The notes beneath the pieces were generated by a model, which saw only the letters and a list, made by a program, of their open reading frames with translations, searched no databases and was not told where the DNA came from. Of a stretch of 64,000 nt of DNA, positions 1 to 9,011 are shown piece after piece. Within the stretch, counting starts at the first letter, position 1; the number at the start of each line of letters is the position of its first letter. The position numbers and the translations under genes were made by a program. Origin of the DNA: Planctomycetota bacterium (GTDB lineage: Bacteria > Planctomycetota > Phycisphaerae > SM23-33); the NCBI GenBank assembly GCA_022705325.1, contig JAKJER010000030.1, positions 1 through 64,000 of the forward strand, written 5' to 3'.

Positions 1-81
1 AAGGTCTGGTCTTCGCCGTCTTTTCAGCGTCGTCGGCTCCGGCATCGATCGTCACTTGGGCCAATAGAATCAGGGCATTCA

Positions 82-161
82 GTGCTCGCAGCCTCGTGGG
101 CGTGCGGGCCGTTCATGGCCTCCGGAGCCGAAGGTTACAGGTTCGACTCCTGTCGGGCATA
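82..161 (+). tRNA. tRNA-Arg(CCG)-like gene, possibly degenerate
   Basis: The 3' half is canonical: an anticodon loop (120-126) with CCG at 122-124, a five-base variable region, a perfect five-pair T stem (137-141 with 149-153) around a TTCGACT loop, and acceptor strand 154-160 with discriminator A. The 5' acceptor strand 82-88 pairs with all seven positions of 154-160 if two wobbles are allowed, and 91-94 can pair with 106-109 as a D stem. The anticodon stem has only three strong pairs, and about four extra bases sit between the D and anticodon arms. It could be a divergent functional tRNA, a pseudogene, or an integration-site remnant. Confidence 0.5.
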
Positions 162-325
162 GTCGCACGGGCCGCCATGCATCCGGCGGGCGGCCGGCGG
201 GGGCTTTCAAGGGCGTGTTCGCCTGCTTCGTCCGACTCTACCGGCGCCCCGCGGAATCCGCCCCGTCCCCCACCGACGAGAATGACTCCAAGTCGCTCGA
301 TTGACTTGCCCCCCCGGGCTCCGGG

Positions 326-564
326 CTTGCTGTTACCCATATCTTCACCCCTGCCGCCTCGGGCGGCAGGTGGATCAGTTTGGGTGAGCTACCCACGACC
401 CGGGTTCGGTGAGGCCCCTGCCGCCTTGAGCGGCAGGTGAACAAGTTTGCCTGGCTATCAGAGCCGACCAGCAGCCCAGAGACTTCTTCCCCTGCCGGAT
501 GAACCTGCCTGTCGGCAGGCAGGGCGGCAGGGACCGGCCCGTGCGAAATGTGGGTAACAGCAAG
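326..564. repeat. Intergenic element bounded by a 14-bp perfect inverted repeat
   Basis: Positions 326-339 and 551-564 are exact inverted copies. Inside are two near-identical palindromes spaced 67 bp apart (351-369 and 418-436, core CTGCCGC/GCGGCAG) and a third CCTGCC/GGCAGG hairpin at 504-519. No credible coding sequence is present between the tRNA-like gene and the amidohydrolase. It may be a small non-autonomous mobile element or a REP-type structured repeat; which of these cannot be decided from one copy. Confidence 0.5.
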
Positions 565-685
565 GTCCCAGGCCGGGGGAACTTGCTAAAGCACCCCCCC
601 CACCGCTCCGATGGAAACAGTGTCGGCCGGAAGCCTGGTCGGCGAAAGCCATTAGCCTTGCGCCGTAACCGGGAAGGAGACGCCG

Positions 686-1684
686 GTGAAGATCGTCAAT
701 GCCCACGTGCACATGATCGAGTTGCAGACGATGGTTCAGCAGGGCCTGGCCCTGCCCGGGGGCATCTCTGTACTGGCCGACCTCAGAAGCTCCCTGCCCC
801 TGCTGCTGGAAGACGTGCTGATGGGCCAGATGGACGAGGCCGGCGTGTGCCAGTCCATTCTCTACGCGGTCGACGCCCCGATCGTCTACGCCTCCAACGA
901 GTACGTCGCCGAACTTGTCCGCCGCCACAGCGACCGCCTGATGGGCTTCGCCTCGGTAAACCCGAACCGCCCGGACGCCCCGGCCGTGCTCGAACACGCC
1001 GTCCGCGAGTTGGGCCTGCGGGGGCTCAAGCTTCACCCTCCGCTTCAGGACTTCGTCATCAACGACAAGGCCGTCTACCCGCTCTACAAGAAGGCGTGCG
1101 ACCTGAACATTCCGGTGGTCTTCCACGTGGGCACCACCCCGTTCGGCAGCCTCTGCCGCCTCTCAAGGGCCAACCCCCTGCTGGTGGACGACGTCGCCGT
1201 CGACTTCCCCGACCTGCGGATCCTTCTCACCCACCTGGGCACGCTCTGGCACAACGAGTCGTTCATGGTTGTCGAGAAGAACCCCAATGTGTTCATCGAC
1301 ACGGCCGCCTACCTCTACGAGATCGCGGACATTCTCACCGCGAACCTCCTGCAGCGCATCGGGACGGACAAGGTGATCTTCGGCACGGACTACCCCATGC
1401 CCTACGCCGGCAACGTGCACCGCATGAGGGACTTTGTCGACTGCATCTGCACCCTCGGCCTGGACGAGCGGGCCCTGCACGGCATCTTCTACGACAACGT
1501 CCAGATCCTGCTGACCGGGGAGCGCCCCGCCCAGGAGACCATCTCCGCGGCCGAGCTGGCCGGGGCGCTGGCGCATTTCGCCTCCAAGGCAAGCTGGAAG
1601 GGAGGTGGCGGACGTGACGTTGCTGGGCCGAATCAAGAATCACCTCATCCGAATGCAGTGCCGCCGCATCGGCCGCTCCCTTAG
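686..1684 (+). CDS. Amidohydrolase family 2 metal-dependent hydrolase
   Basis: The product is predicted to be a cytosolic metal-dependent hydrolase or decarboxylase of the amidohydrolase superfamily (Amidohydro_2 type); the substrate is unknown. The TIM-barrel metal motifs are visible: H-x-H at residues 7-9 of the N-terminal strand, K115/H117 in a GLKLHP motif, H147 in VVFHVG, H183 in LTHLG and D235 in FGTDYP. The ATG is preceded by a GGAAGGAG ribosome-binding site. The last ~27 residues are low-complexity and overlap the next gene by 80 bases, so translational coupling is likely and the extreme C-terminus is probably not part of the fold. Pairing with a PaaK-like enzyme suggests a shared pathway, but nothing in the sequence names it. 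Confidence 0.8.
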   Translation: MKIVNAHVHMIELQTMVQQGLALPGGISVLADLRSSLPLLLEDVLMGQMDEAGVCQSILYAVDAPIVYASNEYVAELVRRHSDRLMGFASVNPNRPDAPAVLEHAVRELGLRGLKLHPPLQDFVINDKAVYPLYKKACDLNIPVVFHVGTTPFGSLCRLSRANPLLVDDVAVDFPDLRILLTHLGTLWHNESFMVVEKNPNVFIDTAAYLYEIADILTANLLQRIGTDKVIFGTDYPMPYAGNVHRMRDFVDCICTLGLDERALHGIFYDNVQILLTGERPAQETISAAELAGALAHFASKASWKGGGGRDVAGPNQESPHPNAVPPHRPLP

Positions 1685-3104
1685 CCGCTCCACCGCCGAC
1701 CAGCTCGAACAGGCCGGCCAACGCGAACTGCTGCGGGCCTTCGCCCGCGCCGCGCGAGAAGTCCCCGCCTACCGCGATCTGCTGGCCCGGCAAGGCGTCT
1801 CCCCCGCCGCCGTTCGCACGATCGACGACTTCCGCCGCCTGGTCCCCGTGGTGGACAAACAGGCTGTCTTTGGCCGACACGACCTGACCTCACTTCTGGC
1901 CGGCGGGCGGCTGGGCGAGTCCAGCGTCTTCTGGACCAGTAGCGGGCACAGCGGCGTCTATTCCTTCGGCGTGGACAACGCCGCCCAGCAGGAGCGCGCC
2001 GCCATCGCGGCGGAGTTCCTCCTCGACCGCACCTTCGGCGTGCTCGGCCGCCGCACCCTCCTGGTCAACTGCCTGCCCATGGGCGTCAAGATCCCGGTAC
2101 GAGCGATGAGCCTGGCCGAAACGTCCGTCCGCACCGACGCGGCCCTGGCTATCATCCGCAGTCTCGGCGGGCAGTTCGAGCAGATCATCCTGATGGCGGA
2201 GTCGCTGGTGCTCAAGAAGCTCATCGAGGACGGCCCCGCCGCCGGCGTGGACTGGCACAAGCTGACCGTCCACGCGGTGACCGGGGCGGAATTCATCGCC
2301 GAGAACTACCGCAGCTACCTCGCCCACCTGATGGGCATCGACTTCGACCACCCCGAGCGGGGTGTGATCGGCGTGAACATGGGCATGAGCGAGTTGGCCC
2401 TTAGCGTGTTCAGCGAGAGCGTCGAGACCATCCGCATCCGTCGGCTGGCCCAGGGCGACATCGCCGTGCGACAGGCCCTGTTCGGACGCACCGACATCGT
2501 CCCCGAACTCATGCAGTACTTCCCCATGCGAACGTATGTCGAGACGATCGAGGAGCCCCAAGACGAGGCCCAGCGCCTCGCCGACGGGGCCAACCCCTCG
2601 GGCCAACTGGTGGTCTCCGTGCTGGACCCGCACGCCCGCCTGCCCCTCATCCGCTACCGCACGGGCGATCAGGTCACCACCATGCCCTACGCCCGCCTGG
2701 AAGCCCTCGTGCGCCTGTTCGGGCGCGAGGACCTCTTGCCCGCCTGGAAGCTGCCCCTGGGCATCATCTGGGGCAGGAACCCTCACGTTCAGACCCCCGA
2801 GGGACCCATCAGCCCAGCCCATGTCAAGGAGGCCCTCTACGCCGACTTCGACCTGGCTGGACGCGTCACGGGCGTCTTCGTCATCCAGACCCCGCCCGGC
2901 TCGCGCGGCGGCGAGCCCTGCCGCCCCACGTTGCTCGTCCAGCTCAAGGAGGGCCAGACCGGCTCCTCCCGATTGGCCGACCGCCTGGCCGAGCGACTCG
3001 CCCACTACACCGCCGCCCATGTGAACCTCCATCTGGCCGCCTACCGCGATTTCCCCGTCGGCATGGAGCTTGACTACGAGCGGAAGTGCCGCTACGTCGC
3101 CTAG
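1605..3104 (+). CDS. PaaK-like adenylate-forming enzyme (phenylacetate-CoA ligase family)
   Basis: The 499-residue protein resembles phenylacetate-CoA ligase-type adenylate-forming enzymes, which activate a carboxylate with ATP and pass it to a thiol. It shows an N-terminal Y-R-D-L-L helix region, a glycine/serine motif TSSGHSG near residue 108 (ATP P-loop position), a central MGMSE segment, an RTGD motif near residue 352, and a C-terminal lid-like domain. The start is GTG at 1605 (GTG at 1614 is an alternative) inside the amidohydrolase gene. The P-loop is less glycine-rich than in classical PaaK, so the substrate may differ. Family assignment is fairly sure; substrate is not. Confidence 0.7.
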   Translation: MADVTLLGRIKNHLIRMQCRRIGRSLSRSTADQLEQAGQRELLRAFARAAREVPAYRDLLARQGVSPAAVRTIDDFRRLVPVVDKQAVFGRHDLTSLLAGGRLGESSVFWTSSGHSGVYSFGVDNAAQQERAAIAAEFLLDRTFGVLGRRTLLVNCLPMGVKIPVRAMSLAETSVRTDAALAIIRSLGGQFEQIILMAESLVLKKLIEDGPAAGVDWHKLTVHAVTGAEFIAENYRSYLAHLMGIDFDHPERGVIGVNMGMSELALSVFSESVETIRIRRLAQGDIAVRQALFGRTDIVPELMQYFPMRTYVETIEEPQDEAQRLADGANPSGQLVVSVLDPHARLPLIRYRTGDQVTTMPYARLEALVRLFGREDLLPAWKLPLGIIWGRNPHVQTPEGPISPAHVKEALYADFDLAGRVTGVFVIQTPPGSRGGEPCRPTLLVQLKEGQTGSSRLADRLAERLAHYTAAHVNLHLAAYRDFPVGMELDYERKCRYVA

Positions 3105-3658
3105 CTCTTGCCGACCCGCCGCAGCCGAACCCTCGCGCCCGGACGCAACCGCCCCCAGGAGGCGTTTTCTCCCGGCCGACGACCCCGCCCTGCGTCCCGT
3201 AGGCGAAAGTCGGCTATAGGGGCGGCCTGCCCGCGACAGGCAGGCCAGACCCCTTGGCCGCACCCGCGTCCGCCGCAGACCCGGCGAGCCCTCCTGCCGC
3301 CGCACCGCCCGCCGGGCGGAAATCAGGTGATACCCTGAAGGGCGCTTTGGGGCGCATTTCCGGGGCGGCCGGGTCCGGACCGGTCCGGCCAACCGTCATA
3401 ACATCCCAATTCACAGCAACTTGCTCCGCGTCCTGCCGCGAACTGCCCGCGAACTGTCGCGCCCTCCATGCGCCCTGCCGCGAACTGCCCGCGGCTGCTC
3501 GCGAACGTCGAGCGAACGACTGCGCCCTGCCCGACCAGGAACGCCGGCCTCCTGGTTGCCGCCACACCCGCCCTCTCCAGAAAACCTTCGCCATGCTCGG
3601 GCCGGGCCCCTATAATTGGCCCGCGCAATTCGTGGCCCGGCGGTGGACAAGGAGACGC
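3105..3658. other. Intergenic region with palindrome, direct repeats and promoter
   Basis: This 554-base gap shows no convincing gene. It holds a perfect palindrome GGCCTGCC/GGCAGGCC at 3224-3246, related to hairpins at 504, 23117, 25370 and 26822. It also holds a repeated block in which a 19-20 base segment starting CCTGCCGCGAACTG appears near 3431 and again near 3475, with further CGCGAAC words between and after. The right end carries the promoter of the following gene. Confidence 0.5.
3587..3616 (+). promoter_or_regulatory. Sigma-70-type promoter with consensus -10
   Basis: A perfect TATAAT lies at 3611-3616, 43 bases upstream of the ATG at 3659. The -35 position holds only a weak TTCGCC-like hexamer (3587-3592) at an 18-base spacing. 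A/T-rich hexamers are rare in this G+C-rich region, which makes the -10 stand out. Confidence 0.45.
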
Positions 3659-5008
3659 ATGATGAGACGAATCGGGATCGGGGTGGCCTTTCTTGTGACA
3701 GCAATGATCTCCTTCGCGCCCGGCTGGGGCGGCGTCGGCGGCTCGCGGATGGTCAACCCCTTCGTGGGCGACTGGCAGGGCGCCTGCCAATGCTTGGAGC
3801 CCCCAGGGCGAGAAAAGCCCTTCCGCTTCACCGTCTCGGCCGACTCCAAGGGCGAACTGGCCTGCACGGACCATTCCTCCAAGAACAAGTTCTCCCCGCC
3901 CCAGTTCACCCAGGACGACCGTCGCTACACACTGCGTTGCTCCTGGTATCGCGACGGCGACAAGTCGAGCGGCGTCTACGTCTTCCACATCGATAAGGCA
4001 CGCCCCGGCGTCATGAACGGAGAAGAGACCACGCAACACCTTCCGGGGAAGCGCTACGCCTACCGCAACCTCATCCGCCAGGACGCCCCGCCCGTCCGAA
4101 CGCCGCCTTCGCCCGATTCAAACGTTCCCCAGGCCCTGCCGAAGCCAGCGCAGACCGGCCCGGCGGTCGGGACCATGGTGCGGATCCCGGGCGGCGCGTT
4201 CGAGATGGGCGACGCCAAGAACGAAGGCATGGATAACGAACGCCCTGTCCACGCGGTTGCTGTCCGCGCGTTTCTAATGGACAAGCACGAGGTAACCAGG
4301 TCGCTCTGGGACCAGGTTGCCAAATGGGCTGCCTCGCGCGGCTATGAGTTCAATGACGAGATCGCCGGCAAGGCCTCCGACCACCCGATTCACTCGGTGG
4401 ACTGGCACAGTGCGGTCAAGTGGTGCAACGCCCGCAGCGAGAAGGAAGGCCTCACGCCGTGCTACACTCTTGAGGGCAAGGTCTTCCGTTCCGGCCGAGC
4501 GGACGACTTGAAATGCAACTGGTCCGCTGACGGGTATCGCCTGCCCACCGAGGCCGAATGGGAGTTCGCCGCCCGGGGCGGCCTGAAAGGCGCCCGCTTT
4601 CCCTCGGGCGACCGCATTGCTCACGCCGTGGCCAACTACCGATGCGTCGCCAGGAGCGGCAAGCCCCGCTACGCCTACGACGACGGGCCCACGGGCGGCT
4701 GCCACCCGGTCTACGCCAAGGGTGACGAGCCGTTTACCAGCCCCGCCGGGGCGTTCGCGCCGAACGGCTACGGCCTGTACGACATGGCCGGCAACGTCTG
4801 GGAATGGTGCTGGGACTGGCGCGGCGGAGACTACTATGAGCACTCGCCCAAGGCCGACCCGCGCGGCGCTGAAGAAGGCAGGAACCGCGCCCTGCGCGGC
4901 GGATCGTGGAAGGCGGACACCGACCAGGCCCGCCTCTCGTATCGCCAGTCGTCTTCTCCCAAGAGCGCGGACCGTTCCATCGGTTTCCGATGCGTGCGAT
5001 CCAACTGA
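3659..5008 (+). CDS. Secreted FGE/SUMF1-fold protein with N-terminal lipocalin-sized domain
   Basis: A signal peptide (residues 1-~25, MMRR then a hydrophobic stretch) is followed by an unrecognised domain of about 110 residues with several cysteines. A proline-rich linker leads to a full formylglycine-generating-enzyme/SUMF1 fold: MVRIPGG-FEMG, then NERPVH, DKHEVT, HPIHSVDW-AVKWCN, LPTEAEWEFAARG, DMAGNVWEW and a C-terminal ALRGGSW...GFRCVR. Such domains either mature sulfatases or serve as C-type-lectin-like modules. A sulfatase lies 7 kb away, but linkage is not shown. The start is the first of two adjacent ATGs, with AAGGAG five bases upstream. Most likely a periplasmic or surface protein. 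Confidence 0.8.
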   Translation: MMRRIGIGVAFLVTAMISFAPGWGGVGGSRMVNPFVGDWQGACQCLEPPGREKPFRFTVSADSKGELACTDHSSKNKFSPPQFTQDDRRYTLRCSWYRDGDKSSGVYVFHIDKARPGVMNGEETTQHLPGKRYAYRNLIRQDAPPVRTPPSPDSNVPQALPKPAQTGPAVGTMVRIPGGAFEMGDAKNEGMDNERPVHAVAVRAFLMDKHEVTRSLWDQVAKWAASRGYEFNDEIAGKASDHPIHSVDWHSAVKWCNARSEKEGLTPCYTLEGKVFRSGRADDLKCNWSADGYRLPTEAEWEFAARGGLKGARFPSGDRIAHAVANYRCVARSGKPRYAYDDGPTGGCHPVYAKGDEPFTSPAGAFAPNGYGLYDMAGNVWEWCWDWRGGDYYEHSPKADPRGAEEGRNRALRGGSWKADTDQARLSYRQSSSPKSADRSIGFRCVRSN

Positions 5009-5122
5009 CCGAAAGAAGACAAGCCTGGCAGGCGGACCTGGCGACGGAGCGTTATGGGCTCTGGAATCCGGGGCATCGTCGAGCGGCGTTGAACCCCGCT
5101 GCACCAGCAAGGGAGACAACCG

Positions 5123-6982
5123 ATGAGAAGCGCTTGCCGGCTCGTGCTGTGGCTCCTGGGGGCGTGGGCGGCGTCCGCATTGAGTCTGCCCGTCGCGGCC
5201 GAGGAGGGCGAGAGGGTCCCGCTGTCGGCGACGCCCGCCAAGCCGCCGGACACGCCGGCGGACAAGAAGCTCGCGACGATCCAGAGACGGTTCAGCGCGT
5301 TGACGGAGATGTACGGGCGGAGCCTCAAGAGCGGCGACCCGGTCACGCGGTCGATCGCGACGATCAGCCTGGCCCGCATGCCCACCCCGCAGGCCACCGG
5401 GGCGATCCTGGAGATGGCGCGGACAGACCGCGAGGCGGTCGTCCGGCTGGTCGCGTGGCAGGCGCTGCTGGGGCGGGCGAGACTGCTCAGCGACCAGCAG
5501 CGCGACGCCTGGGTGACGGCCACCTGGAGCATGGTCGCCCAGAACCTGTTCCACGGGGACCTGCGGATCGGCCTGCTGGAACTGCTCAGCGCCCATCCGA
5601 TCGCGCCGCCCGCCCGCAAGCTCTTCACGGACTTCTTTGCCGACACCAACAGCCTCGACTCATCCGACATCCCCACGCTGATCGCCATGGGGCGGGCGCT
5701 GAAGGAGTGGGGAGACGCCCAACTCGTGGAACTCCTGATCCGTGCGCTCCGGTCGCCCGGCACGGCTGTGCGGGCCGAGTTGGTGCTCCAGGCCGCCGGA
5801 ATCTGCCCCCCGTGGAACCGCACGCCGAAGGCCCATGACGTGTACCAGGCCTGGTGGAAGGACCACAAGGACGCGTTCACCGGCGCCGGCCGAAAGCAGC
5901 CCAACTACAAGGCCCTCAAGCCGCAGTACATCCCCTCGCCGATGACGGCGGCCGACATGGACCCCAAGGACATGAAGTGGCTCAATGAGTTGGAGCTGCC
6001 GCGTTTCCAACTTGACCAGTTCGACTTCGCCATCGCCATCGATGCCAGCCGGTCCATGCGGGCGGAACTCGAGCGGCTGAAGCGGGACGTCGGCATCATC
6101 TTCTCGGCCCTGAACATGGTCTCTCGCGAGCCGCGGATCGGCCTGACGGTGTTCGCCCCGGGCAACACGGTGGAGCACCTGCCCCTGACGGACAGTCCGC
6201 AACGGCTGGCGTCGGCGATTCAAAAGGTGGACATCATCGGCCCGGCGGGCGAGGAGGAATGGGCCGGGGCGCTGTCCAAGACGATGACCGGAAGCGAGTG
6301 GACCCGCTCGGGCCAGCACAGCAAGCGAGCGATCGTCCTGATCAGCGACGAGCCGATCACCGACCCGCAGCACGAGCGGTGCATGAAGATCGCCAGGAGC
6401 GGCGCGAAGGAGGGGTTCCGGATATACGGCGTGATGATTCGCGCGTTGGGCAACGCGCACGACAATCCGCTGGCTGTCCGGTTCGACCGCACCCCGGCGA
6501 CCACCGACGACAAGGCGGCCATGCAAAGACGGCTGGACGGCAAGGGCGGCAAGGGCAAGAAGCAGCAGGAGAAGAATGACCGTTCGTGGGATTACTACCA
6601 GCAGATCGCCGGCGCGACGGGGGGCAAGGCGATCGAGGTGAGGGTCCCCCAGGGCCTGCTGGGGCTCGGCGTGCCGCCCGGCACGGGCGACGACGGCAAG
6701 GCCGGAAAAGGGGGCAAAGGCGGCAAGGGCGGCAAGGCTGCCAAGGGCGAACAGGCCGACAAGACCGACCCGATGGCCATCGCCCCGATCTATCCCGGCG
6801 GCGGGCCGACCAACCGCGTCCTGTCCATGGTGCTGGTGGACTCGATCAACCCCGAGTACGCCGACCGCATCGAGCCCTTCGTCCACATCCTGGTCGCCTA
6901 CTGCCAGAAGAGCGCCCAGCACCTGAACGAACGGCGCACCTGGCGCGAGCCCGGCCCCATGGAGCCGAACCGCAACCCGTAG
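5123..6982 (+). CDS. Secreted vWA-domain protein with HEAT-like N-terminal region
   Basis: A signal peptide ends near residue 25. Residues ~55-230 are helical and HEAT-like, with repeated alanine/leucine pairs. A von Willebrand A domain begins near residue 300 with an intact MIDAS sequence D307-A-S309-R-S311 and the downstream strand IVLISDEP. After the vWA core is a lysine/glycine low-complexity stretch (GKGGKGG repeats, residues ~525-545). It probably mediates protein-protein adhesion or scaffolding outside the cytoplasm. The spacing from the FGE-like gene is about 110 bases, so the two may be co-transcribed. It converges with the calpain gene, whose stop lies 45 bases downstream. Confidence 0.75.
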   Translation: MRSACRLVLWLLGAWAASALSLPVAAEEGERVPLSATPAKPPDTPADKKLATIQRRFSALTEMYGRSLKSGDPVTRSIATISLARMPTPQATGAILEMARTDREAVVRLVAWQALLGRARLLSDQQRDAWVTATWSMVAQNLFHGDLRIGLLELLSAHPIAPPARKLFTDFFADTNSLDSSDIPTLIAMGRALKEWGDAQLVELLIRALRSPGTAVRAELVLQAAGICPPWNRTPKAHDVYQAWWKDHKDAFTGAGRKQPNYKALKPQYIPSPMTAADMDPKDMKWLNELELPRFQLDQFDFAIAIDASRSMRAELERLKRDVGIIFSALNMVSREPRIGLTVFAPGNTVEHLPLTDSPQRLASAIQKVDIIGPAGEEEWAGALSKTMTGSEWTRSGQHSKRAIVLISDEPITDPQHERCMKIARSGAKEGFRIYGVMIRALGNAHDNPLAVRFDRTPATTDDKAAMQRRLDGKGGKGKKQQEKNDRSWDYYQQIAGATGGKAIEVRVPQGLLGLGVPPGTGDDGKAGKGGKGGKGGKAAKGEQADKTDPMAIAPIYPGGGPTNRVLSMVLVDSINPEYADRIEPFVHILVAYCQKSAQHLNERRTWREPGPMEPNRNP

Positions 6983-7026
6983 CGACCGACCGCAAGATTG
7001 CTTTCTCGCGGATGCTCCGCTGTTCC

Positions 7027-8820
7027 TCAGACCGCGCTGATGGCGATCCAGGAGAACTTCGCCACGAAATCCGTCCAGGTCAGGTCGATCAGGCCGTCAT
7101 TCGGATAGTCGTCATACCCGTCGGCGCCGTCCACGCCCCACGGGTTGTAGAGCGTGACATAGGTCTGGCCGTCCTGCTGGTAGACATCCAGGATCTCGTA
7201 AGCGTGCCCGCCGACGATCGGATAGGAATCGGTCGCACTGGCGGCCGACAGGGCCCGGCCGGCGCCGAGCAGCGATTCCAGTTCGCTGGCGCTGGTCGCA
7301 GAGGTGTACTTCCAGGACGAAGTCACGCCGGTGACCTGGTTGTAGACCACGAACATGTACCCACCCTCGATGTTCGCATAGGAGTTGGCCCCGGCGAACT
7401 GGGCGTAGGCCTTCTCGGCCAAGGCCACCCACGTCTCGCCGTCCGGCGTCAGGTCCGCGAAGATGAGTCTGCTGCCATAGACCGGCAGGTCCCCGTCCAC
7501 CCGCACGTACACGGGGGTGCTGCCGTTGTAGAAGCGCACCGCGTACGAGCCGTCGCCCAGCGGAGCGATCATCTCCTGGATCACCCCAGCCGTCCCCGCG
7601 GCGTAGTCGCCCGGATCGCTGTAGGCCAGCGACCCCACCGCCGCCAGGAAGTAGCAGTCGCCCAGGTAGCCCTGCTGCACGTCGTTGAACTCGGGCGTGT
7701 CCACGAACAGCGGGCGCGAATTGTAATTCGCATAGCTGTAGGTGGTGGCCGGGTCCGTCAGGTTCTGCCCCTGGATCTCCAGCGACACGCCCAGGTTGAA
7801 TGCGGTGATGGAGTGGACGGTCTTCCCGGCGGTTTCCGCGCTCGCCACGTCGGGCGTCAGGTCGGCTGCGTCCAGCCACAGGCTGTCCAGCCCCTCCCCA
7901 CCGTAGAGAACGTCGCCGCCGCCGCCAACCGTCACCAGCAGGTCGGCGCCGTCCTGGCCGTACAGGTAACTCCTGCCGGACCCGTTGTCGAAGAGCTGAT
8001 CGTCGTCCGCCCCGGCGAACGTGACCGAAACCACGGACACCGAATCATCCAGCCGCAGCCAGTCGGCTCCCTCAAAACCGTACATCGCGATCCCCTGGAA
8101 CGTCCCGGGGACCTCGATCGTGGTGCTGCCGCTGACGACGGTCATGCCGGCCACGGTCTGGGAGATGGTGATGACGTCGCCGCCCGTCGTGCCCTGCACC
8201 ACCAGGACGGACCCGACAGCCGTTGGCGTGACCGTCTCCGCCGCTTCGTATGCGCCAGCCGTCGGCAGGAATGCCGGCGGGTTCACGTCCGGTTCCGGCG
8301 CGACCGTGGACACGGTCACCGACCAACTGCCGGTTGAGCTGTTGAGGGCGGCGGCTTCCACGTAATACCGCTCCCCTACGGTCACCTCGAACGTAGCCGA
8401 CGATGTGGTGGTTTCCGGCACGATCTGCTCGGCCTGATCGTAGACGGTCTGCAACGGCACCAGCGTGGTCTTCCTGGTCGATGAGCCCGTCATCGTCACG
8501 GTCATGGTGCCCGTGACGGTGGCGGTGAACGTGAACATGTCCACGTCGCTGACCGTTTCGATCTTGCCGGTCGCCGTCAATGCCCCGTCCGCACTGAGGG
8601 ATAGCTGCTTGGCTGTCTCAAACGTGTTGCCGTAATCATCCTTGGTGGGCTTGGTGGGTTTGGTTGGTCTGGTCGGGCTGGCTGCGAAGACCGCCGTCTT
8701 GCTGCTGGATGCCGAGACCGCGGCAGGCAGCAGAACCGAGACGGAACTCAGCAGCAGCCGGTCTTCCAGCATCTCCAGGGAAACGGGGACCTCGCGATCG
8801 GAATTGACGGCGGTTCTCAT
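7027..8820 (-). CDS. Secreted calpain-type (C2) cysteine protease with LEPR-XLL motif
   Basis: The 597-residue protein begins with the planctomycete LEPR-XLL signature LEMLEDRLLLS (residues 15-25), thought to direct export or sorting. Residues ~62-172 form a bacterial pre-peptidase (PPC-like) beta domain. Residues ~205-320 hold aspartate/glycine-rich repeats resembling hemolysin-type Ca-binding turns. A calpain catalytic domain follows: Cys389 in QGYLGDCYFL, His539 in GGHAYEI and Asn559 in LYNPWG, so the triad is complete. The start ATG at 8820 has AAAGGAGA upstream; a longer reading frame lacks a comparable site. Likely an extracellular, calcium-dependent protease; substrates unknown. Confidence 0.85.
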   Translation of the reverse strand: MRTAVNSDREVPVSLEMLEDRLLLSSVSVLLPAAVSASSSKTAVFAASPTRPTKPTKPTKDDYGNTFETAKQLSLSADGALTATGKIETVSDVDMFTFTATVTGTMTVTMTGSSTRKTTLVPLQTVYDQAEQIVPETTTSSATFEVTVGERYYVEAAALNSSTGSWSVTVSTVAPEPDVNPPAFLPTAGAYEAAETVTPTAVGSVLVVQGTTGGDVITISQTVAGMTVVSGSTTIEVPGTFQGIAMYGFEGADWLRLDDSVSVVSVTFAGADDDQLFDNGSGRSYLYGQDGADLLVTVGGGGDVLYGGEGLDSLWLDAADLTPDVASAETAGKTVHSITAFNLGVSLEIQGQNLTDPATTYSYANYNSRPLFVDTPEFNDVQQGYLGDCYFLAAVGSLAYSDPGDYAAGTAGVIQEMIAPLGDGSYAVRFYNGSTPVYVRVDGDLPVYGSRLIFADLTPDGETWVALAEKAYAQFAGANSYANIEGGYMFVVYNQVTGVTSSWKYTSATSASELESLLGAGRALSAASATDSYPIVGGHAYEILDVYQQDGQTYVTLYNPWGVDGADGYDDYPNDGLIDLTWTDFVAKFSWIAISAV

Positions 8821-9011
8821 CTGTGTCTCCTTTGCCCGAATCCGAACGGCATCCGGCAGCATGTGCGGAAGCAACCGGGCGATGTGACGCCCAACCATGA
8901 GTGATTCTAGCGGAAAAACGGAACTCCGGATGCAGAAATGCCCCTCCTCGGGGTTAACCCCTAGAAGCAGGCCTCAAGCCGGGAATCCCTTCTGGGACGG
9001 CGATCAGAAGA

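Noticed and set aside
6700..6760. Possible tandem DNA repeat in the vWA gene
   Set aside because: It is a low-complexity lysine/glycine coding stretch within one intact frame, not a separate element.
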